From the NCBI RefSeq assembly GCF_050306235.1, contig NZ_JBLWFH010000003.1, forward strand, positions 310,001-374,000: a DNA stretch of 64,000 nucleotides, in the 5' to 3' direction. This DNA comes from Glaciecola sp947496235 (lineage in GTDB: Bacteria; Pseudomonadota; Gammaproteobacteria; Enterobacterales; Alteromonadaceae). The stretch's first letter is position 1. Each line of letters starts with the position of its first letter. The position numbers and the translations under genes were made by a program. Shown one piece after another: positions 43,763 to 52,171 of the stretch. The notes under the pieces were generated by a model, which was given only the letters and a program-made list of their open reading frames with translations, was not told the DNA's origin and did no database searches.

Positions 43763-44692
43763 ATGAAAATCTTCCTTATCTGTGAAAACGAAAAGCAGAG
43801 GGTGTGGCTAAAGGCGTCGTTAAATATGATACCTCAAGTCGATGATGTCATCCCGCATGAAAAAGGTTATGAATTGGAAGTTGAAGAAAATACCTTCAAT
43901 GCTTCCGCAATTGTTGTAACCCAAGAACAATTCGCGCCCTTAAGGCGCCAACTTTCTAAACAATATTCTGCAAAAGAGTTGCCCTGCCCTATTCTTGTGC
44001 TTAGTGACAGCTTTGATAGCTTTGATGTATCAGGTTATCGCAACTACACATTAGACGCATTCCCAACTCACGCGATAACCCCCGAGATCCTCACTTATTT
44101 GCTGAATACTTTAAAACGAGATTTTCGAAAAGATATAAGGCTTAAACGCTTAGCTCACTATGATGCTTTGACTGGCGCTTGCAATAGGCATCTGTTTAGT
44201 GACCGTGCCAAACAAGCCATCAGCGCAGCGCGGCGGCAACAAGAGTGTTTATCCTTTATGTATTTTGATTTAGATAAGTTTAAACAGGTGAACGATAAAT
44301 ACGGGCATTTGGTTGGCGACAAATATCTTAAGGCATTTGTAGAAGTGGTCAATAAAAATATCCGAGATATGGACACGTTGGGGCGATTAGGAGGCGATGA
44401 ATTTGGTTTGCTATTACCGAAATTAGATAAAGCCAATGCACTTAAAATGGCACAAAGAACCTTGAAAGCATTGAAGATGCCTCAGGAGATCGGTGATCAA
44501 AAATTAAGAATTGGGGCTTCTATTGGCATTGTTTCCTTCGGAAGTGAAGAAGAAATGGACCAGCTTACTTATAAAAACCTGATTGAGTTTGGTGACACTG
44601 CATTGTTTGAAGCGAAAAAGAAACCAGGAAGTCAGGTGCAGTCTTATAACTTTGCAACCAAAACCACAAAAAAACAAAAAGTCGCGGCCTAA
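43763..44692 (+). CDS. Diguanylate cyclase (GGDEF)
   Basis: A 309-residue protein. Residues 1-125 form a receiver-like or unknown N-terminal domain (MKIFLICENEKQRVWLKASL) without a clear phospho-acceptor. The GGDEF domain covers about 135-300: LAHYDALTGACNRHLF, the active site GRLGGDEFGLLLP, and the inhibitory I-site RDMD five residues before it. It should make cyclic di-GMP with product inhibition. Start codon lacks an obvious ribosome site and may depend on coupling to a four-codon upstream frame. Confidence 0.93.
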   Translation: MKIFLICENEKQRVWLKASLNMIPQVDDVIPHEKGYELEVEENTFNASAIVVTQEQFAPLRRQLSKQYSAKELPCPILVLSDSFDSFDVSGYRNYTLDAFPTHAITPEILTYLLNTLKRDFRKDIRLKRLAHYDALTGACNRHLFSDRAKQAISAARRQQECLSFMYFDLDKFKQVNDKYGHLVGDKYLKAFVEVVNKNIRDMDTLGRLGGDEFGLLLPKLDKANALKMAQRTLKALKMPQEIGDQKLRIGASIGIVSFGSEEEMDQLTYKNLIEFGDTALFEAKKKPGSQVQSYNFATKTTKKQKVAA

Positions 44693-44716
44693 ACTTAAAC
44701 TAAGCTTCATTAAAAC

Positions 44717-44745
44717 AAAAAAGCCCAGTTTTCACTGGGCTTTTG
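44717..44745. terminator. Bidirectional terminator between the GGDEF and nuclease genes
   Basis: Stem AAAAGCCCAG (44719-44728) and CTGGGCTTTT (44735-44744) with 6-nt loop. Confidence 0.92.
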
Positions 44746-44765
44746 CACATCTGTAAAACAATCGA

Positions 44766-47700
44766 TTATCGACTAAATTTACCTTTAATTAATTTGTTCA
44801 CAATACCTCGACCATTAGCTCGGTTACTGTTTCTATTAGCTAAATAATCAAGATAAGTGGCTAGCCATACAGCAGTATCAGCACGGTTGATGACACCATC
44901 TTCATTCATATCTGCTGCAGGATTATAACGTCTTTGTCCTTCGACTGAATTATAAGCTCGAACGATAATGACGTAATCTCGCAAGTTCAGAACACCATCG
45001 CCATTTAAGTCAGCACGTGCTACTGGATCTTCCAGATACACACTAACGATCAATGGATCATGGTCAGATGAACGATAAGGTGATTCATCATAGTACTGGT
45101 CTGGTTTTGGCGTACTGGTAGAGCGCATATCCAAGTTGTAGTCAAATACATCAACTTCAGATGCGTTTATATTCCACTCAGCAATACCTGTAACCACTTC
45201 TGCCGCGGCATCATTAGCAAGGATATAATCAAGGGTTCCTACTTGACCGCGGAACAAGTAACTGAATGCTTCGTCAGATTCAGCCGCAGCTAAAAGGTTT
45301 TGATAACCGCCCATTTCTAGTTCAACGATAGGATCTTCTTTAGCATAAGAGTTCAAGTCACCTACCACAAACACAGGCTCACCATCAAAGGTTTGCGCTA
45401 ACCATGCTTTAAGACCTATAGCAGCTCTAACGCGAGTTAGGTTGCAATTACCCTGTCCATTATCACTGTCATCACCAGCACCACAAGAACTACCTTTTGA
45501 CTTAAGGTGGTTAACGTTGACAACAAATGTTTTACCCGACTCTAGATGTTCAAATTGCTGGGCAAATGAAGGTCTATTGCGTGGTGTAAGGAACAATGGT
45601 CCATCGGCATCTTCAATAGAGTTATCAGAAGTCAATACCTGAACCGCTCCTACAGGAGATACTGCTGCGGGTTTATAAATAATGCCAACAGACTGAGAAC
45701 TGGTTGATTGTGCAGTTCCAGCATCAATAAAGGCATAAGTACCCTCTCCCATATACGCATTTAATTCATCGGTTAATTGCGCAATAGCACTTAAGGCGTC
45801 GTAACCATCGTTTTCAATTTCAATTAAACCAACAACGTCTGCATTAATTGAAGTAATGGCTGCTACAGTTTTAGCAATCTGACGCTCAAGTTCTTCTTGA
45901 GATTCTGGTCCAAACGAACTATCGAACTCTTCGCCTAAACCGTTCCCGTTAAAGAAATTCAATACGTTGAATGACGCAATCGTTAAGTTACCTTCCAATT
46001 CTGGAGCATAAGGACGTGCTTGTGATTCAGTCAATAAGTTAGAAACTGGACGTAAACGATAGTTACTAAAACCATAGTCTAAAATATACTGGCCACCAGA
46101 GAACACAGTGCTACCAAGTCGTAACGGATTGTAAGTCGCTAACTCGCCACCGAATGTATCTGGGATTTCACCATAACTTCCATCAGTTAAGTTATCCAGA
46201 ATAATGCCGTTTCTACCATTCAATGCTTCAAGTGCAAGCGCTTCTGCAGAACCCGGCGTGTGAATTTGGGTAGGTGTATACAACATTTCTGTTGATAGTA
46301 CTACTTCACCAAATCTAGCGTAGTTATAGTTATCACTTACAGTTAAATCTTGGCTATTTTCAACTAGCATGCTTTCTAGTGATTCCAGATCAAAACCTTC
46401 CGCAAACGGCAAGGTTAAGGCAACCGGGAATACACTAGCTTGACCACATACATCTGAAATTTCGTCTGCAGCGATACTGGTTTTATTGAATTGCTCAACC
46501 ACTGTGCCGAGCACTCGTACTTGGTCACCCACTAACAAACCTGACACATCGTCACTCAGTACAAACAAAGCTTCAGAAGTTGTGGCATCACCATCTTCAT
46601 CCGCCGGCTCTTCTTGAATGAAGAATCCGCCAATGGCTTCATTAATAGAGGTTACTACAGCTTCCACTACTACAGTTTCATTGGTTAAAGGAGAGCTTGA
46701 ACCGCTTCCTTGGATTTCAGAGATATAAGTCGCAGGGTCCAAACAAAGACCAATTTCTAATCCCGGCTCTTCTCCGCCATCGAACGGATAGTTACCTAGA
46801 CCATCGAAGGTGTCTTGGGCAAAACCTTCCCATTCAAGGCTTGGATCAAATACATCATCAGGATTTGTATCACCTTCGGTGACTGAAGTTAATCTTCGAA
46901 TAGTATTGTTTTGAGTACTGATAGGACTTGAACCCCAGCGGCTACCTGGATCAAAACCTACCTGCCCAATAGCATCTAAGACTTCATTGTCGGCATTAAA
47001 TAACACAACAGCGTCGTCACCGTTAAAACTTACCGCGCCCGTTAGAACATCTGCTACATCAGTAATCGCACCTGTTGCACCAGAGTTGGCGACTACGTAG
47101 ACGTCGTTTGCGAATAACGTACCGGTTAAGTTAATCGTACTGTTAGGAGTAGATGCACCATTGTTGTATATAGCAACGGAGTATCCATCAAGACTAACGT
47201 CTGCACCTGTTAAATTAACAATTTCTACGGCTTTGTTTAAACTTGAACCTTCGATGTATTCTGAGAAGAAAATGCCGCCCAATTGAATACTGAAAGAAGC
47301 TAATGGAATTTGTTCACCAGTGGTTACACCGTCAAGTGTATTAGGTGCTACAACTGTCCAGTTGCTAATATCAAAAGTACCGTCAGCAGTGGTGTTAGGA
47401 TTACGGTAAGCGTAAGAATCTAAATATTCCCAAGCTTGACCTGTACCATCGGTATTTTGGTCACCGTAGACATCAATTAATACACCATCGCAGAAAACTT
47501 CAACTGCATCATCGCCGTTGATGGCCATTGAACCTGAAGTGTAATCTGGCGCAAAACCAAAATAGGCTTCAAAGTTTGGTTCTTCAGTGGCTATATAGAT
47601 ATAGTCGCCAGCGCTGGCAGATACTGCAGGGAAAGTAAATTCTTGACCATCAGTACCACCGCCATTGTTTGCGCTACCTACGCCACAAGCGCTTAGATCA

Positions 47701-49334
47701 GCGATGTTTTGTGTAACAAAGAGCTCTATTGCTTTAGGTGTTCCACCTGAAAGTGTGCCGTCTACTACCGTTGTTAAAATAAGCGGTGCAGCAGATGGCG
47801 TTGGAGGATCGCCCGGATCACCTGGATCACCTGGGTCTCCCGGATCACCTGGATCTCCCGGATCGCCTGGATCGCCTGGATCGCCTGGATCGCCTGGATC
47901 TTGATCACAGTTTTCAGCAGTATAAATCGCATCAACAAAGCTTGGATTGTCAACGAATGGATTTCGATTTCCTTGATACTGATAAATTTTGTTATGTCTA
48001 TTCGCTTCAATATCGTCAACTGGATCCTGTTGATGCCATTGAATAAGCGTACAAAGCATACCTAATCTAGGCTCTCCAGGACCTGTAGTGGTGTTCACTA
48101 AAACTAGGTCTGGTGTGTCATCACCGGAAGCACCTTGGTAGCGAGTGTCCATATAGAACATCATACGTGCTACGTCACCTTTCACCTCGTCACGAGGTTC
48201 GAAAGAATCGTTATCTATGCGATTGATTGGAGATTCGCTCAATGGTGCATCTGAATTGTCATAATCTAAGTTACCACGTGAACTATTGATTGAAATATCC
48301 GTGGGACGAAGATGATGGATGTCAGTGTAACCGTCTTGAGAGTTTGAAGGGAATCCATGAGAATTCGGCCAACTATGTTCACGGTTCCAGTTATCTGGGT
48401 TCGAAGATTGACTACCGCTACCGTTAGTAAATTTACTTTGCGAACGACCAGAATAAAATAAGATCACGTTGTCAGAATTATTTGGGTCTTCGTCAGAAGC
48501 AGTCAACGCACTCCAAACTTGAGAATAAGACAAAGGCGTATGGCCTTGGGTTGCTTTATCTGTCAGTAAGGCTTTTACTTGTGCAGCGGGTAATCCATCG
48601 TTAATAGCATTAAATACGTCAGCATAGAAACTTAAAGAATCAAAAGAATCCGGATCAGCAATAGGTGATAAGTCTGGGCAGTTGAAACATGGAGCGACTA
48701 GCTCGCCATCTCCTGGGTCACCTGGGTCGCCCGGATCACCTGGGTCTCCTGGATCACCCGGATCGCCTGGGTCTAAATCAGTTGTGTGCTCACCTAGATT
48801 GCTGAAGTCGTCTTGCGGTAAAGCGGTAAATTCAACGCTAGGATCAAAGGCATTGAATTCGTCTGTATCGCCTGTTGTAATTTGAGGAATACGGATAATG
48901 GTTGCGTTTTGCGTAGACACACCACCGACATTCCACGATGAACCTGGGTCAACACCTAGTTGCCCTATCGCGTCTACTGTAACGCCATTGTTTGCCAAAA
49001 CAACAGTATCATCGCCGTTAAAAAAGTTACCAGAATTCGTTAGCTGGGCGACAGCTAATATGGCATCAGCAGCGTCATTATCTGCTACCACATAAGTTTC
49101 ACCCGGCGCTAACATGCCTGAAAGTGAAATACTATTACCAGCAGAAGTATTACCATTGAAGTAGAAATCGAGCGTGTAGGTACCTAAATCAACAGCAGCT
49201 TCACCTGCATTGTAAATTTCTACAGCTTTATTGTTCGATGATCCTTCAATGTATTCTGAAATAAAGACATTGGCGTGGGCGCTAGAAGCGGCTAGCATCG
49301 CCAACGATAGAGTCGTAAGGGTCTTTTTCATCAC
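44766..49334 (-). CDS. Large secreted multidomain nuclease (ExeM-like, endonuclease I plus EEP domains)
   Basis: A 1522-residue protein: signal peptide (1-21); lamin-tail domain (about 22-180); (GDP)n linker (188-209); endonuclease I domain (about 225-475, NREHSWPNSHGF with His320 as candidate base); second (GDP)n linker (479-507). Two lamin-tail-like domains follow (about 512-690 and 692-860), then an OB-like domain, an endonuclease/exonuclease/phosphatase domain (about 1090-1430, SFNVLNFF start, HLKSKG, GDLNSY, SSDHDPLIV), and two dockerin-like calcium repeats (ADLNGDGVLNLRDY, ADMNEDGVINRADT). No GlyGly-CTERM is present. It probably degrades extracellular DNA; a Pho-box-like site upstream fits use of DNA as a phosphorus source. 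Confidence 0.9.
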   Translation of the reverse strand: MMKKTLTTLSLAMLAASSAHANVFISEYIEGSSNNKAVEIYNAGEAAVDLGTYTLDFYFNGNTSAGNSISLSGMLAPGETYVVADNDAADAILAVAQLTNSGNFFNGDDTVVLANNGVTVDAIGQLGVDPGSSWNVGGVSTQNATIIRIPQITTGDTDEFNAFDPSVEFTALPQDDFSNLGEHTTDLDPGDPGDPGDPGDPGDPGDPGDGELVAPCFNCPDLSPIADPDSFDSLSFYADVFNAINDGLPAAQVKALLTDKATQGHTPLSYSQVWSALTASDEDPNNSDNVILFYSGRSQSKFTNGSGSQSSNPDNWNREHSWPNSHGFPSNSQDGYTDIHHLRPTDISINSSRGNLDYDNSDAPLSESPINRIDNDSFEPRDEVKGDVARMMFYMDTRYQGASGDDTPDLVLVNTTTGPGEPRLGMLCTLIQWHQQDPVDDIEANRHNKIYQYQGNRNPFVDNPSFVDAIYTAENCDQDPGDPGDPGDPGDPGDPGDPGDPGDPGDPGDPPTPSAAPLILTTVVDGTLSGGTPKAIELFVTQNIADLSACGVGSANNGGGTDGQEFTFPAVSASAGDYIYIATEEPNFEAYFGFAPDYTSGSMAINGDDAVEVFCDGVLIDVYGDQNTDGTGQAWEYLDSYAYRNPNTTADGTFDISNWTVVAPNTLDGVTTGEQIPLASFSIQLGGIFFSEYIEGSSLNKAVEIVNLTGADVSLDGYSVAIYNNGASTPNSTINLTGTLFANDVYVVANSGATGAITDVADVLTGAVSFNGDDAVVLFNADNEVLDAIGQVGFDPGSRWGSSPISTQNNTIRRLTSVTEGDTNPDDVFDPSLEWEGFAQDTFDGLGNYPFDGGEEPGLEIGLCLDPATYISEIQGSGSSSPLTNETVVVEAVVTSINEAIGGFFIQEEPADEDGDATTSEALFVLSDDVSGLLVGDQVRVLGTVVEQFNKTSIAADEISDVCGQASVFPVALTLPFAEGFDLESLESMLVENSQDLTVSDNYNYARFGEVVLSTEMLYTPTQIHTPGSAEALALEALNGRNGIILDNLTDGSYGEIPDTFGGELATYNPLRLGSTVFSGGQYILDYGFSNYRLRPVSNLLTESQARPYAPELEGNLTIASFNVLNFFNGNGLGEEFDSSFGPESQEELERQIAKTVAAITSINADVVGLIEIENDGYDALSAIAQLTDELNAYMGEGTYAFIDAGTAQSTSSQSVGIIYKPAAVSPVGAVQVLTSDNSIEDADGPLFLTPRNRPSFAQQFEHLESGKTFVVNVNHLKSKGSSCGAGDDSDNGQGNCNLTRVRAAIGLKAWLAQTFDGEPVFVVGDLNSYAKEDPIVELEMGGYQNLLAAAESDEAFSYLFRGQVGTLDYILANDAAAEVVTGIAEWNINASEVDVFDYNLDMRSTSTPKPDQYYDESPYRSSDHDPLIVSVYLEDPVARADLNGDGVLNLRDYVIIVRAYNSVEGQRRYNPAADMNEDGVINRADTAVWLATYLDYLANRNSNRANGRGIVNKLIKGKFSR
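47814..47900. repeat. Tandem 9-bp repeat encoding (Gly-Asp-Pro)n linker, long array
   Basis: About nine to ten 9-bp units of the type GGATCGCCT (plus strand) encode Gly-Asp-Pro repeats at residues 479-507 of the nuclease. Several neighbouring units are identical, so slippage could change linker length in frame. Confidence 0.85.
48708..48773. repeat. Tandem 9-bp repeat encoding (Gly-Asp-Pro)n linker, short array
   Basis: About seven 9-bp units encode Gly-Asp-Pro repeats at residues 188-209 of the nuclease, between the lamin-tail and endonuclease I domains. Confidence 0.85.
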
Positions 49335-49400
49335 ATAGGTCCATTTTTCATTATAGTAAAAATAACCTGCACCAAAGTACAGGTCATCTATGAACTATAT

Positions 49401-49418
49401 GTGACAAAATTTTGACGG
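49401..49418 (-). promoter_or_regulatory. Pho-box-like site upstream of the secreted nuclease gene
   Basis: Minus-strand CCGTCAA-AATT-TTGTCAC: two PhoB-type 7-mers 4 bp apart, 67 bp before the start codon. A TATAAT lies about 45 bp downstream (near 49351), with no clear -10 at the ideal 10-bp distance, so confidence is below that of the phoB-locus boxes. Confidence 0.5.
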
Positions 49419-49474
49419 TCTAGTCTAAAATTGAAATTTATTGATAACTTTTCGCAAAGATGTACTTGAAGATA

Positions 49475-49495
49475 AGGTGCCTAAGTCAGGCACCT
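49475..49495 (-). terminator. Hairpin after the DUF3016 gene
   Basis: AGGTGCCT-AAGTC-AGGCACCT, 8-bp perfect stem directly after the DUF3016 stop codon. The following U-tract is weak. Confidence 0.55.
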
Positions 49496-49501
49496 CAAGC
49501 G

Positions 49502-50053
49502 CTACGCGGCTTTTACATCTTTAAATGTAGAATTGAACCAATCGGTCAACATTTTTTTCTCATAATAAAGCGGGCGGTCATTTCGGATAGAGCGAGGTCC
49601 TTCCAAAAATCCCATATCCTTAAGTTTAACATTTTCGGACATTAGGACTTCACCGGCTTGATCAATCAATTCATACGAAAATTGCATTCTAGGAATATCA
49701 ATACGACGAATTACTCTTACGTCATACATATTAGGATCATTAAACAGTGACATTCCAGCTCTTGTATCACCAGCCAAATCTAAATCTGTTACTTGCATTT
49801 TTAATTGATAACCTGCAGGTAACTCTGCGGTTAACTTTTCAAAATGCTTTTGAATAGTATTAAATACATAGCGACGATACTTTTCAGTACTGCTGATACG
49901 GTCTCGAACATCAGTAAAAGATTTAGGCTCTATCCATTCAATTCTTACAGAATTCTCTTCACTTTCTGTCACTACAGTTGAGGATTCTTCTTCAGCCGCT
50001 AATACATGGCTACTTGATAGAAGCAAGGCAAGGCTTAAGATTATTGGTTTCAT
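49502..50053 (-). CDS. DUF3016 periplasmic protein
   Basis: A 183-residue protein with a signal peptide (1-19, SSSHVLA). The mature part matches DUF3016: VRIEWIEPKSFTDVRD, LTAELPAGYQLKMQVTDLDLAGDT and the closing YYEKKMLTDWFNSTF. The family is common in marine gammaproteobacteria and has no assigned function. It stands alone with a hairpin after its stop. Confidence 0.88.
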   Translation of the reverse strand: MKPIILSLALLLSSSHVLAAEEESSTVVTESEENSVRIEWIEPKSFTDVRDRISSTEKYRRYVFNTIQKHFEKLTAELPAGYQLKMQVTDLDLAGDTRAGMSLFNDPNMYDVRVIRRIDIPRMQFSYELIDQAGEVLMSENVKLKDMGFLEGPRSIRNDRPLYYEKKMLTDWFNSTFKDVKAA

Positions 50054-50143
50054 AGAACACCCCCTTGAGGTAATTAGTAAGCTTAATTATAAACTAGCTA
50101 CTTAATATACGTTAATTTTTTCATTTTAGTTGCTTAACGTCGT

Positions 50144-50509
50144 TTATAAAGGTTTTGGCAAAATACCTGATTGCTCAATTAAACCACAAAATCGAGTAAG
50201 GTTTTCCCCAAACAAATACGGATTCTTATCCTCTGAAATACAATATCGTTGATGAAAAATATTAATTGAATCAACGTTTTCAGTTACTTCGATAACATAA
50301 TCTGTTTGATGCGGTTTCAGTGACATATTGTTGCGCATGAAATCATCTCGCAACGTCATTATCTTCTGTCTATCAGGCAAATTGATCACGGTACCTGTCC
50401 AACTTGAAAAAGTTTGACCAATACTCATAATTGCATCTCTTGCCCAGTTTGTTTGCAAGACCCAAATAATTAATAGCACTTGCACGACGATAATAATTTT
50501 GCGCCACAT
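50144..50509 (-). CDS. Hypothetical membrane-anchored protein
   Basis: A 121-residue protein with one N-terminal transmembrane helix (about residues 4-20, IIIVVQVLLIIWVL) and a periplasmic domain with two Cys (CISEDKNPYLFGENLTRFC). I do not recognise a family. The gene lies upstream of the DUF3016 gene on the same strand, 90 bp away. Confidence 0.65.
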   Translation of the reverse strand: MWRKIIIVVQVLLIIWVLQTNWARDAIMSIGQTFSSWTGTVINLPDRQKIMTLRDDFMRNNMSLKPHQTDYVIEVTENVDSINIFHQRYCISEDKNPYLFGENLTRFCGLIEQSGILPKPL

Positions 50510-50652
50510 GTATTAAGCCGTTCTCCTTTATACAACAGGGAGTTACTGTATATTGTGAATACTTCCTATTGTCAACGCTTACCTTCATTAGAGGGTATCT
50601 AATATTAAAAGTTCGTATGATGTTTAAATACAAAGAGTGAATGTTGATAATA

Positions 50653-50693
50653 TTGATCTCAGTTAATACTTTAGTGGTCAAACTTGTTATACT
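50653..50693 (+). promoter_or_regulatory. Possible FNR-dependent promoter of ccoG
   Basis: TTGAT-CTCA-GTTAA (50653-50666) is a partial match to the FNR site TTGAT-N4-ATCAA. A -10 TATACT lies at 50688-50693. The site centre is about 41 bp upstream of the expected transcription start, as in class II FNR promoters. The right half-site matches at only 3 of 5 positions. Confidence 0.4.
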
Positions 50694-50731
50694 GTTGCAA
50701 AAGTCATAGTCGTATAGGAATTGCCTTACAC

Positions 50732-52171
50732 ATGAATGAAAAAATTAAGGTAAAGGACGTCACGCCGGTCAAGGTAGAAAAGCCAACGTCATCAGTTAAG
50801 AAACCCAATTATTCTGCCCGCAGTCGAATTTATGTCCGGGCTGTTGAAGGTATTTTCGAAAATATTAGGCGTTTCTTTGGACTCATTTTTCTTGGGGGCT
50901 TTGCTTTAGTCCCTTGGATTCCCTATGACGGTCAACAAGCTGTGCTTTTCAATATCGCGGAACAACGATTTAATATATTTTCTCTCACCTTGTGGCCCCA
51001 AGATTTAACCGTTTTAGCTTACATACTAATAGTTTCGGCATTTGCCTTATTTTTTGTAACCACCTTTGCTGGGCGAGTATGGTGTGGATTTATGTGTCCT
51101 CAAACCACCTGGACTTTTATTTACATCTGGTTTGAAGAAAAAATCGAAGGACCAAGAAATAAACGAATGAAGCTTGATCAGCGCAAAATGGACGCTGATA
51201 AGTTTATTCGTAAAACACTCAAGCATATCGCTTGGGTGGGAGTTGCATTACTGACGTCATTAACCTTTGTGGGTTACTTCACACCCATCGATCAGTTGTT
51301 TGTCGACTTTTTTACCCTTAATACCCCTTTCTGGATTGGTTTTTGGGTCATCTTCTTTACTGTTTGTACTTATGGTAACGCTGGATATATGCGAGAAATT
51401 ATGTGTACTCACATGTGTCCTTATGCGCGTTTTCAGTCTGCTATGTTTGACAAAGACACCTTTACTGTCTCTTACAACCCAACCCGAGGTGAAAAACGAG
51501 GTCCTAGAACTCGTAAAATGTCCCAAGAAGAAGTTCAAGCAAAAGGACTTGGTGATTGCATCGACTGTAACCTTTGCGTACAGGTCTGCCCCACCGGCAT
51601 AGACATTCGCAACGGACTTCAATATGAATGTATCAATTGTGGTTCTTGTGTGGACGCTTGTAATGGGGTGATGGACAAAATGGGATATGACAGAGGACTC
51701 ATCAGCTTCACGTCTGAACATCAACTTGCAGGTGGCACGACTAAAATTGTTCGACCTAAACTTATCGGCTATGCCATTGTTCTTACCCTCATGTGTAGTT
51801 TGTTAGTCTGGGATTTAGCCTCAAGAGTGCCCTTAGAGCTGGATATAATTCGTGACCGAAATTCTCTTGATCGGGAAAATATGGAAGGCTTTATTGAAAA
51901 TGTGTATACATTGAAAGTCCTTAATAAGTCTCAAGACGAAGCTACCTATACGATTTCGGTAGAAGGTTTACAAGATTCCAAATTTTATGGTGATCAGCAA
52001 GTGACCGTACCTGGCGGTGGTGTCTACACATTACCTGTCAGTATTGGGGTCTCTCCTGATAATCTTGAAGTTGGTACCCAAAAGATTTACATACACGTTA
52101 GTACTGTTACAGCACAAGGTGATACTATAGAGGTAAGCGAACCTACTACCTTTATATTTACCGGTGTCTGA
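50732..52171 (+). CDS. ccoG: Cytochrome c oxidase accessory protein CcoG (FixG/RdxA type)
   Basis: A 479-residue membrane protein starting MNEKIKVKDVTPVKV; a longer frame from 50684 would begin inside the promoter. Several transmembrane helices precede and follow a ferredoxin-like part with two 4Fe-4S motifs (CIDCNLCVQVCP and CINCGSCVDACN). A C-terminal Ig-like periplasmic domain follows (about 380-479). CcoG takes part in copper handling during cbb3 oxidase assembly. The ccoNOPQ oxidase genes are not adjacent here. It overlaps srkA by 8 bp. Confidence 0.95.
   Translation: MNEKIKVKDVTPVKVEKPTSSVKKPNYSARSRIYVRAVEGIFENIRRFFGLIFLGGFALVPWIPYDGQQAVLFNIAEQRFNIFSLTLWPQDLTVLAYILIVSAFALFFVTTFAGRVWCGFMCPQTTWTFIYIWFEEKIEGPRNKRMKLDQRKMDADKFIRKTLKHIAWVGVALLTSLTFVGYFTPIDQLFVDFFTLNTPFWIGFWVIFFTVCTYGNAGYMREIMCTHMCPYARFQSAMFDKDTFTVSYNPTRGEKRGPRTRKMSQEEVQAKGLGDCIDCNLCVQVCPTGIDIRNGLQYECINCGSCVDACNGVMDKMGYDRGLISFTSEHQLAGGTTKIVRPKLIGYAIVLTLMCSLLVWDLASRVPLELDIIRDRNSLDRENMEGFIENVYTLKVLNKSQDEATYTISVEGLQDSKFYGDQQVTVPGGGVYTLPVSIGVSPDNLEVGTQKIYIHVSTVTAQGDTIEVSEPTTFIFTGV

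Noticed and set aside
47806..47904. Possible CRISPR-like repeat array
   Set aside because: The units are 9-bp in-frame codon repeats with no spacers.
47665..48046. Frames opposite or shifted in the (GDP)n repeats
   Set aside because: Low-complexity repeats stay open in several frames; only the nuclease frame continues into conserved domains.
51260..51724. 154-residue frame antisense to ccoG
   Set aside because: Antisense shadow; ccoG has a complete set of motifs in this stretch and the antisense frame has no signal or ribosome site.
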